A stretch of 5,388 nucleotides of DNA from Actinomycetes bacterium (GTDB lineage Bacteria; Actinomycetota; Acidimicrobiia; Acidimicrobiales; Acidimicrobiaceae), in contig JAKAPB010000169.1 of assembly GCA_021823045.1 (NCBI GenBank), positions 1 through 5,388 of the forward strand, in the 5' to 3' direction. Position 1 is the first letter of the stretch; every line of letters begins with the position of its first letter. A model generated the notes under the pieces. It worked only from the letters and a program-made list of their open reading frames with translations. It did no database searches and had not been told where the DNA came from. Positions 1 to 4,816 of this stretch are shown one piece after another. The position numbers and the translations under genes are program-made.

Positions 1-31
1 TGCCTCCCTAATGAGTTGCGATTCACTACAT

Positions 32-48
32 AGTAGCGAAACGCTACT
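32..48. repeat. Perfect inverted repeat upstream of the HxlR gene, possible operator
   Basis: Arms AGTAGCG (32-38) and CGCTACT (42-48) are perfect complements around an AAA spacer. The repeat ends 22 bases before the GTG at 71 and lies just upstream of a TAATGT hexamer (58-63). Dyads of the AGTA-N-TACT type are known operators of HxlR-family repressors such as YodB of Bacillus subtilis, so autoregulation is plausible. The dyad is seen directly; its role is inferred. If translation really begins at ATG 11 or further left, the repeat would lie inside the coding sequence. Confidence 0.6.
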
Positions 49-57
49 CAGTTCCGG

Positions 58-63
58 TAATGT
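58..63 (+). promoter_or_regulatory. Possible -10 element of a leaderless HxlR transcript
   Basis: TAATGT fits the TANNNT pattern and ends seven bases before the GTG at 71, the usual distance from a -10 box to the first transcribed base. The first base of the start codon could then be the transcription start, which would explain the missing Shine-Dalgarno sequence. I see no good -35 box at the right distance; the inverted repeat at 32-48 covers that region. Weak evidence. Confidence 0.3.
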
Positions 64-70
64 GGTATAC

Positions 71-535
71 GTGAAACTTGAAGAAATTTCAACTCAACCC
101 TGTTCGATCGCACGCGCCCTAAGCGAAGTGGGTGACGGCTGGAGCCTCATGATCATCCGTGATGCTTTTTACGGACGCACTCGATTCTCCGACTTCGTCA
201 AGTACTCCGGCGCACAGAAGACCATCGTATCTGACCGACTGAAGCGACTTGTCGCCTCCGGAATTCTCCTGAGCGTTGAGTATGAGGAGCACCCCAAACG
301 GTGTGAGTATCAACTCACAGAAAAGGGCGCCGACCTTGCTCACCTTATGCTTGCACTCAGCGCCTGGGGTGATCGCTGGCTCGAACGCGAAGACAGAGCC
401 ACCGTCCGTATCAAACACAACGATTGCAACAATGACGCAGTGCCCAACGTGACCTGCATGCACTGCGGAGGTGAGTTACACGCCGCCAACCTCCACGCCG
501 AGCCTGGGCCTTCGAGGAGAGTTTCACTTGGTTAG
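71..535 (+). CDS. HxlR-family winged-helix transcriptional regulator
   Basis: This is a small DNA-binding regulator of the HxlR (MarR-like winged helix) family, 154 residues from the GTG at 71. The N-terminal CSIARAL (Cys11) and GDGWSLMIIRDAFYG (21-35) match the family's first helix and its conserved G-D-x-W-x-L-x-I-x-R-x-A-F core. RFSDF (38-42), ..SDRLKRLVASGIL (54-66) and YQLTEKGADL (80-89) form the recognition helix and wing. The tail carries CMHCGGEL (Cys129, Cys132), a short CxxC segment often seen in actinobacterial members. The frame is open to the left edge, with an ATG at 11 and no stop before it. I prefer GTG 71 because family members normally begin about ten residues before the conserved Cys, and because a perfect inverted repeat lies at 32-48. 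There is no Shine-Dalgarno sequence before 71, but a TAATGT (58-63) seven bases upstream would suit a leaderless mRNA. The target genes and ligand are unknown. HxlR proteins often sense quinones, aldehydes or redox stress, sometimes through the N-terminal Cys. Family assignment is firm; the start is moderately sure. Confidence 0.88.
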   Translation: MKLEEISTQPCSIARALSEVGDGWSLMIIRDAFYGRTRFSDFVKYSGAQKTIVSDRLKRLVASGILLSVEYEEHPKRCEYQLTEKGADLAHLMLALSAWGDRWLEREDRATVRIKHNDCNNDAVPNVTCMHCGGELHAANLHAEPGPSRRVSLG

Positions 536-1176
536 AATTACGCGGTGCGCCGGTCTAAGTTCCATGTCTTTCTCTCACATGCCGTCACCCCCAAGAAGCG
601 CTCCTATCCACGGTTACCGAGCCGTGAGTAAGTTCCTGACATACTGGTGATAATTGAGTAGGACTGTTTTAGGGTGAAATAGGAGGCATTTGCCGGCTAT
701 TTATCCCCTCCAACCGGTTCTGACGGTTCGTCAACATGGGCCAGCTTTACCGAACCCAGAGGCGCTTTCAGAGGATCGCTGCGGACACATCGAGGATCCA
801 GCGCATAAGCCGCTTGGGATTCCTGCTCGATGTCTGGCGAGAGGTAGTGCCGCCCAGCCCGTCTTCGTGGCGATCCTTACAAAGTCTGCAAACCTGAGAA
901 AGATCGGTGCCTTTCGGTGCAGAGTTGCCTAAGAGGAACCTGCGGAACTCAAACCCTCCAAAAGGCGGCGGGTCAGCCTTTCTGATTAAACCACGACATA
1001 GCCAAGTTGGTGGGTCAGTCCGGGATTGTTCAGATGGTTACTTAGTTTCAATACCCCCTAATGTACCGCCAATATTAAAATACGCATTCCGCTCCCGTTC
1101 CAGAGGGACGACGTCGAACGCTTTGCGGCTGTGTGATGCGATAATGTCGTCTTCGCGGTAGACACTGTCGCTATGG
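536..1176. other. Region without a supported gene between the HxlR gene and the tRNA hairpin
   Basis: No reading frame here gives a protein I recognise. The longest frames are about 80 codons, overlap each other, and read as low-conservation sequence. Visible signals are a short dyad CACGG...CCGTG (609-613 / 622-626), a -10-like GATAAT (649-654) without a convincing -35, an isolated perfect Shine-Dalgarno AGGAGG (681-686), an 8-base palindrome AACCGGTT (712-719), and a weak hairpin AAAGGC...GCCTTT (961-966 / 976-981). The AGGAGG is followed by a TTG at 690 that opens an 80-codon frame ending at 932, but the spacing is only three bases. The stretch may be the remains of a decayed gene, or plain spacer. 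Confidence 0.5.
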
Positions 1177-1201
1177 AGGGGTTGCTTTGGGGGCAACCCT
1201 T
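1177..1201 (-). terminator. Hairpin just after the tRNA-Leu 3' end, possible terminator
   Basis: The arms 1177-1185 and 1193-1201 pair over nine positions, with one G-T wobble, around a seven-base loop. The core is GGGTTGC/GCAACCC. The hairpin begins three bases beyond the discriminator base of the tRNA gene, in the direction of tRNA transcription. No T-run follows on the minus strand, so it is not a classical intrinsic terminator. U-less hairpin terminators are reported in actinobacteria, and a hairpin this close could instead guide 3' processing. Confidence 0.45.
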
Positions 1202-1204
1202 AAG

Positions 1205-1287
1205 TACCCGGGGCGGGACTCGAACCCGCATGCCCTTACGAGCAGAGGCTTTTGAGGCCTCCGTGTCTACCATTCCACCACCCGGGC
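1205..1287 (-). tRNA. tRNA-Leu (anticodon CAA, decodes UUG)
   Basis: Read on the minus strand, this folds as a complete class II tRNA of 83 bases including the discriminator base. The acceptor stem is GCCCGGG with CCCGGGT, leaving a G1-U72 wobble as in Escherichia coli tRNA-Leu(UAA), and the discriminator is A73. The D arm contains GTGGAATGGTAGACAC. The anticodon stem is GAGGC/GCCTC with the loop CTCAAAA, which puts CAA at positions 34-36 (1252-1254 on the plus strand). The long variable arm TGCTC-GTAA-GGGCA is typical of leucine tRNAs. The T arm is GCGGG-TTCGAGT-CCCGC. The 3' CCA is not encoded. It is transcribed away from the fab cluster. The decisive fold features are all visible, so confidence is high. 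Confidence 0.96.
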
Positions 1288-1312
1288 GCAATAAACAAAA
1301 TGCGCAAAAAAA

Positions 1313-1318
1313 ACCATA
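1313..1318 (-). promoter_or_regulatory. Possible -10 box for the tRNA-Leu gene
   Basis: On the minus strand this reads TATGGT, a TANNNT hexamer about 25 bases before the tRNA 5' end, followed by an 8-base T-run. No clear TTGACA-like -35 lies 16-18 bases further upstream. The position fits a short-leader tRNA promoter, but the match is weak. Confidence 0.25.
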
Positions 1319-1366
1319 GCACCTCGGAAGGGCTGACCAGTGTCTTCCATAGGGCAACTTCCAATT

Positions 1367-1380
1367 AGTTTTTCGAAACT
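1367..1380. repeat. Small hairpin with UUCG loop upstream of the fab cluster
   Basis: AGTTT (1367-1371) and AAACT (1376-1380) are perfect complements around TTCG. The stem is only 5 bp and AT-rich, so it is weak as an RNA hairpin. It lies between the divergent tRNA and fab transcription units, with no T-run suggesting termination. Function unknown. Confidence 0.3.
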
Positions 1381-1420
1381 CGCTGTAACTATTTTGGTCG
1401 CAGCTGAGTCTAACTACTAA

Positions 1421-1612
1421 ATGTCTGCCTGGCCGAGCACTCCCGTAAATGTACTGAAAGATCCAAGACCTCTCAAAGCGGTGGCTGAAAATAGTATTTC
1501 CGCCGTCGATCGTACGTATTTGGAGGTCGACTTTCTCGCTCAATGGCAAGGTATTCTTGTTGGTCAAGTTCAAACTGTGGAATCCACGCTAATAGCCGGA
1601 GGGGCGAGATGA
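1421..1612 (+). CDS. Doubtful 63-codon ORF overlapping the fabD start
   Basis: I do not recognise this protein. The frame opens at ATG 1421, directly after an in-frame TAA, and ends in a TGA that overlaps the fabD start codon as ATGA. That geometry is typical of translationally coupled genes. Against it, there is no Shine-Dalgarno sequence before 1421, the predicted 63-residue product has no visible domain, signal peptide or membrane segment, and an open frame of this length is common by chance. If translated, it could act as a leader whose translation feeds ribosomes to fabD. The rest of 1288-1608 shows no convincing gene. A TTGGTC at 1394-1399 with CTAAAT 17 bases later is the nearest thing to a fab promoter, and it is weak. 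Confidence 0.22.
   Translation: MSAWPSTPVNVLKDPRPLKAVAENSISAVDRTYLEVDFLAQWQGILVGQVQTVESTLIAGGAR
1598..1604 (+). promoter_or_regulatory. Ribosome binding site that fixes the fabD start
   Basis: GGAGGGG lies four bases before ATG 1609 (GGAGG with a six-base gap). It selects this ATG over the in-frame ATG at 1543, which has no Shine-Dalgarno sequence and would add 22 residues unrelated to the family. The FabD sequence then begins MICFLFPGQGSQ, as expected for the fold's first strand. Confidence 0.85.
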
Positions 1613-2817
1613 TCTGTTTTTTGTTCCCTGGACAAGGCTCACAAAAGCCACAGATGGGACAGCCGTGGACGGAGCATCCTTCATGGGAGCTAGTCGCTGA
1701 GGCTTCGAACGCCAGTGGGCGAGACATAGAACACTTACTGCTCAATGCCAGCGCTGACGACCTTTCAGTTACTCGTAATACCCAGCTTGCAACCTACGTA
1801 ATGTCCATGATCGCCTTAGATGCCGTTGAGAGGTTAGGTATCGTTCCGCAGCTGGTGGCTGGCCACTCACTGGGAGAATATTCCGCACTCGTAGCAGCTG
1901 GAGCCCTGGCGTTTGATTCTGGTGCCAAGTTAGTGGCAGAAAGATCTGAGGCCATGGCCATAGCAGCCGAAGAGTCCCCAGGTGCGATGGCGGCCCTGCT
2001 CGGTATTGATGACGAAGTTGCCGAACGGGCGTGCGACATGGTTGAAGGAGTCTGGGTAGCAAACTATAACTCGGGTGGGCAAGTAGTCATTGCTGGCACC
2101 AAAGAGGGTGTTGCACGGGCGTGTGAAGTGGCCAAAGAGATGGGTGCAAAGCGGGCCATGATAATACCTGTTGGCGGGGGCTTCCACACGCCATTGATGG
2201 ATACCGCTAAAGCAAGGCTAAAAAAAGCACTCATATCTACTCGCTTTTACGACGCAGAGGTTCCGGTAGTTGCTAACGTTGATGCGACCGAGCACAATCT
2301 CGCTTCAGACTGGCCAAGACTGCTGCTTGAGCAGCTGACCTCCCCTGTCAAATGGTCGCAAACTCTCAGGTTGATTCACGGATATCATCCTCATCTTTTG
2401 ATAGAGATGGGCCCCGGAGCCGTGCTGGCTGGACTGGTTAGAAGAGCGATGCCCGAGGCAAAAGTCCTTAGTGTTTCGAACCCCGACAACCTAGACGACC
2501 TCGTTGAGGCTATCTCAGAGGCTGGACCATTGCATGAATTTGCTAAGGCTCACCATGGAGAGCACCTTTTTATGCAGGAAAGAATAGTGGTAAGTCCTAT
2601 AGCTGGGATCTTCGTTCCCACTGTTGAGACCGTTTCGGGTGAGCCGTTAAAAGAAGGAGCGACGATAACCGTCGGGGAAATACTCGGTCGGGTCAACGAC
2701 GCCGAAATCCGATCTCCTTTTGAAGGCACGCTAATGGGATTAATTGCCCTAGATGGTGAAAGAGTAACACCGAGTCAGCCGCTTGCTTGGCTCAAGACTG
2801 AAGGAGCATCACGATAG
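1609..2817 (+). CDS. fabD: Malonyl-CoA:ACP transacylase with a C-terminal biotinyl/lipoyl-like domain
   Basis: This cytosolic enzyme transfers malonyl from CoA to the ACP thiol, supplying the extender unit for FAS II. The protein has 402 residues; ordinary FabD has about 300-310. Residues 1-303 are a full acyltransferase domain: PGQGSQ (7-12), nucleophile Ser87 in GHSLGE, Arg112 (malonyl carboxylate binding) in AERSEAM, MAAL (127-130), His193 in GGGFHTPLM, and EQLTSPVKW (241-249) with the oxyanion-side Gln242. All key catalytic residues are present. Residues of about 325-396 form a second domain: SPIAG (329-333), then GATITVGEILG (350-360), SPFEG (369-373), and LDGERVTPSQPLAWL (381-395). This follows the biotin-carboxyl-carrier pattern, but the AMKM-type segment with the modified lysine is missing between GEILGRVN and AEIRSP. 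The domain is therefore probably not biotinylated or lipoylated and may serve for docking. The stop overlaps the fabH GTG by one base. FabD identity is near certain; the tail's fold is likely and its role unknown. Confidence 0.96.
   Translation: MICFLFPGQGSQKPQMGQPWTEHPSWELVAEASNASGRDIEHLLLNASADDLSVTRNTQLATYVMSMIALDAVERLGIVPQLVAGHSLGEYSALVAAGALAFDSGAKLVAERSEAMAIAAEESPGAMAALLGIDDEVAERACDMVEGVWVANYNSGGQVVIAGTKEGVARACEVAKEMGAKRAMIIPVGGGFHTPLMDTAKARLKKALISTRFYDAEVPVVANVDATEHNLASDWPRLLLEQLTSPVKWSQTLRLIHGYHPHLLIEMGPGAVLAGLVRRAMPEAKVLSVSNPDNLDDLVEAISEAGPLHEFAKAHHGEHLFMQERIVVSPIAGIFVPTVETVSGEPLKEGATITVGEILGRVNDAEIRSPFEGTLMGLIALDGERVTPSQPLAWLKTEGASR
2557..2574 (+). promoter_or_regulatory. Possible internal translation start at the FabD domain boundary
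   Basis: GGAGAG (2557-2562) stands nine bases before an in-frame ATG (2572-2574) that encodes Met322 of FabD, right where the biotinyl-like domain starts. Initiation here would yield a free 81-residue domain. It may equally be a relic of a once-separate gene, or chance. The motif and spacing are seen; use is inferred. Confidence 0.3.
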
Positions 2818-3752
2818 TGGGATTCGGAGCAAGAATTACCGGCTGGGGGTCCGCCGTACCGGACAAGGTGGTCACCAATGCCGAGTTTGAAAGTCGCATG
2901 GCGACCTCCGACGAGTGGATTACCGAAAGAACTGGCATTAAAGAGAGGCGATGGGGAGGAACGACTTCGTCGCTATCTATAGAGGCTGGAATTGCTGCAA
3001 TCAAGCGGGCTGGTCTAAGCGCAGCCGACATCGACCTCTTGATCCTGTCAACTACAACACCCGATCAAGCCGTCCCTGCCACATCAGCGGTAGTGTCTCA
3101 CAAAATTGGAACCAGAGGAGGAGCCTTCGACCTAAACGCTGCGTGCGCTGGCTATGTATATGCGATGGTAGCTGGAAGGGCAATGATCGGGGCTGGAGTC
3201 AATAAGAAGGTGCTCGTCTTAGGAGCAGACACCCTATCCCGAATAACCGATATGGATGATCGGGGCACGGCTATCCTCTTTGCAGACGGAGCTGGTGGCG
3301 TTGTTCTCGAAGCAACCGAAGACCAAGACGACTTTTTGGGATGGGACCTGGGGGTCGATGGCTCGGCACAGCCGATTCTTTACGCCGATCACGGAAGCTA
3401 CCTCAGGATGGAAGGTCGAGAGGTCTATAAGAAGGCCGTGAGGGTCATGGTTGAGTCTGCGGAAATAGCAATGAAGCGAGCCGGAGTGACTTCTGACGAT
3501 ATCGCATTATGCGTCCCCCATCAGGCAAATATTCGAATCATTGAGGCAGCATGCAATAGGTTGTCAATACCCATGGAGCGGGCGTCGGTAGTCTTGGATC
3601 GGTTTGGAAACACCTCTTCGGGGTCGATACCTCTGGCACTTGTGGACGCCGAGGAGAAGAATCGTTTGAAGCCCGGAGACTTGGTGCTATTCTCTGGGTT
3701 CGGAGCGGGCATGACCTGGGCCAGTGCCGTAGTCCGTTGGAGTGGTAACTAG
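2817..3752 (+). CDS. fabH: 3-oxoacyl-ACP synthase III (initiating condensing enzyme)
   Basis: FabH condenses an acyl-CoA primer with malonyl-ACP to give the first 3-ketoacyl-ACP, which commits carbon to fatty acid synthesis. At 311 residues it is normal length for the family. The thiolase-fold hallmarks are complete: Cys110 in LNAACAGY, His235 in PHQAN, and Asn265 in GNTSSGSIP form the Cys-His-Asn triad. DEWITERTGI (32-41) supplies the Trp and Arg that stack on CoA. LFADGAG (154-160) and GFGAGMTW (294-301) are also conserved. The GTG start shares its first base with the fabD stop (TAGTG). AAGGAG at 2801-2806 lies ten bases upstream, so the start is secure. Position 86 is Val where E. coli FabH has Phe87, a residue that limits primer size; a wider primer range is possible but inferred. 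It ends in another TAGTG junction, with fabG. Confidence 0.97.
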   Translation: MGFGARITGWGSAVPDKVVTNAEFESRMATSDEWITERTGIKERRWGGTTSSLSIEAGIAAIKRAGLSAADIDLLILSTTTPDQAVPATSAVVSHKIGTRGGAFDLNAACAGYVYAMVAGRAMIGAGVNKKVLVLGADTLSRITDMDDRGTAILFADGAGGVVLEATEDQDDFLGWDLGVDGSAQPILYADHGSYLRMEGREVYKKAVRVMVESAEIAMKRAGVTSDDIALCVPHQANIRIIEAACNRLSIPMERASVVLDRFGNTSSGSIPLALVDAEEKNRLKPGDLVLFSGFGAGMTWASAVVRWSGN

Positions 3753-4486
3753 TGGACCAGTCCAGCCCGAGGCACGTCATTATTACCGGAGGAGCGACCG
3801 GGATAGGTCTCGCCACAGTGAGGCGTTTTCTCGCTTCAGGCGACAAAATTACGCTTTGTTATCGAACTCATGAACCTCCTGCGGACCTAGGTCCAAAAGA
3901 AAATCTATTAGAGGTCAAGGTTGACGTCACGTCGCAACAAGACATCGAGCAAGCCTTTAAGCAGGGGGAAGAGCGATTTGGTCCGGTGGGAGTTCTCGTT
4001 GTCAACGCCGGAGCCACAGTCGATACCTTGATGCTGAGGATGTCGGAAGATGCCTGGAATAAGACGATCGAGACGAACCTCACGGCAAGTTATCGACTCA
4101 CCAAACGGGCACTTGCCTCGATGGTAAAGAACCGTTATGGAAGGATTGTGCTTATCTCCTCGGTCGTGGCCGTAATGGGGTCTGCTGGCCAGGCAAACTA
4201 CGCCGCGTCTAAGGCCGGAATGATAGGTCTAGGGCGGTCGCTGGCGAGGGAGGTAGCTTCGCGGAATATAACGGTAAACATCGTCGCTCCAGGAGCAGTA
4301 GCAACCGACATGGTCTTGGGCCTCCCTCAGGCCCGACTGGACACGTTATCCAAAGAGACACCGATGGGGCGAATAGCACACCCCGAGGAGATCGCTAGTG
4401 CAATTTATTACCTAGGTTCGGATGAAGCTTCGTTTGTTACAGGTGCCGTCTTGGCTGTGGACGGCGGTCTATCAATGGGAATCTGA
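3752..4486 (+). CDS. fabG: 3-oxoacyl-ACP reductase (short-chain dehydrogenase)
   Basis: FabG reduces 3-ketoacyl-ACP to the (R)-3-hydroxyacyl-ACP, normally with NADPH, in each elongation round. The 244-residue length matches E. coli FabG. The Rossmann nucleotide-binding loop is TGGATGIG (12-19), DVT (58-60) marks the adenine pocket, and VNAG (84-87) the central strand. The catalytic residues are Asn109, Ser137 (in LISSVV), Tyr150 and Lys154 in YAASK, followed by NIVAPGAVATDM (176-187). The C-terminus GAVLAVDGGLSMGI is typical of the family. SDR enzymes are functionally diverse, but the position between fabH and acpP makes the fatty acid role very likely. The GTG start overlaps the fabH stop by one base, with GGAG (3739-3742) nine bases upstream. 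The stop is followed by the only sizeable gap in the cluster. Confidence 0.95.
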   Translation: MDQSSPRHVIITGGATGIGLATVRRFLASGDKITLCYRTHEPPADLGPKENLLEVKVDVTSQQDIEQAFKQGEERFGPVGVLVVNAGATVDTLMLRMSEDAWNKTIETNLTASYRLTKRALASMVKNRYGRIVLISSVVAVMGSAGQANYAASKAGMIGLGRSLAREVASRNITVNIVAPGAVATDMVLGLPQARLDTLSKETPMGRIAHPEEIASAIYYLGSDEASFVTGAVLAVDGGLSMGI

Positions 4487-4573
4487 TTCCTATTGATCAC
4501 CGGATATTACGCAGCCGTAGAGCTGTCCGCCGAAGGTCGGTTGGCAGTTGATGGGTCAGTGAAAGGACTCGAA
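4487..4573 (+). other. 87-base leader between fabG and acpP
   Basis: This is the only real gap in an otherwise overlapping cluster. It contains no clear promoter, and its only dyad is weak (CCGA-AGG-TCGG near 4530). The acpP frame is open right back to the fabG TGA (4484-4486), so fabG and acpP share one frame separated by a single stop and 29 sense codons. A TTG at 4493 could in principle extend the ACP by 27 residues, but the family length and the Shine-Dalgarno sequence at 4562 argue against it. Confidence 0.5.
4562..4567 (+). promoter_or_regulatory. Ribosome binding site that fixes the acpP start
   Basis: AAAGGA sits six bases before ATG 4574, which gives an 80-residue ACP of normal size. 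The upstream in-frame alternatives GTG 4559 and TTG 4493 lack a comparable site and would add residues outside the ACP fold. Confidence 0.85.
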
Positions 4574-4816
4574 ATGGACCAGCAGGAGTCGTTTGAAAAG
4601 TTCAAGGGTTGTGCCGTAAAGGTGCTGGGAGTAACTCCAGACCAGGTCACCCTTGAGGCACGCTTCGCGGAAGACCTTGACGCAGACAGCCTCGACCTTG
4701 TCGAGTTGGTTATGGCCCTGGAAGATGAGTTCGGTGTCAACGTGGAGGAGTCAGAGCTCGAGGGCGTTCAAACCGTGCAGCAGGCTTACGAGTTAGTTAC
4801 CGGGAAGATGGGATGA
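4574..4816 (+). CDS. acpP: Acyl carrier protein
   Basis: ACP carries growing acyl chains as thioesters on a 4'-phosphopantetheine arm, shuttling them between the FAS II enzymes in the cytosol. From ATG 4574 it is 80 residues, acidic, and a four-helix bundle by homology. The attachment serine is Ser39 in DLDADSLDLVELVMALED (34-51), the classic D-S-L motif at the start of helix II, which is the docking helix for partner enzymes. DEFGVNVEESE (51-61) and TVQQAYELV (67-75) are the usual helix III and IV regions. Start choice rests on the AAAGGA site and family length. Its own leader, where all the other genes overlap, fits the general need for much more ACP than enzyme. Its stop overlaps the fabF ATG as ATGA. 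Confidence 0.97.
   Translation: MDQQESFEKFKGCAVKVLGVTPDQVTLEARFAEDLDADSLDLVELVMALEDEFGVNVEESELEGVQTVQQAYELVTGKMG

Noticed and set aside
119..463. 114-codon frame antisense to the HxlR gene
   Set aside because: It is a shadow of a gene with clear family motifs on the plus strand.
736..897. 53-residue ATG frame rich in Arg, considered as an antitoxin-like fragment
   Set aside because: Resemblance to a helix-turn-helix N-terminus is too vague and there is no partner gene.
961..981. AAAGGC...GCCTTT inverted repeat as a terminator
   Set aside because: A 6-bp stem with a 9-base loop and no T-run, with no gene ending nearby.
907..1161. 84-codon plus-strand frame
   Set aside because: No recognisable motif, overlaps the 690-932 frame, and no ribosome binding site.
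1058..1573. 171-codon minus-strand frame with a stretch reading like GGMVDTEASKASARKG
   Set aside because: That stretch is a translation of the tRNA-Leu gene, a well-known false protein; the rest has no ribosome binding site or domain.
1543..1608. N-terminal extension of FabD from ATG 1543
   Set aside because: No Shine-Dalgarno sequence, and the 22 extra residues lie before the normal first strand; ATG 1609 has GGAGGGG.
1769..2187. Several 80-97 codon minus-strand frames inside fabD
   Set aside because: They overlap each other and the conserved FabD catalytic region, and no family is recognisable.
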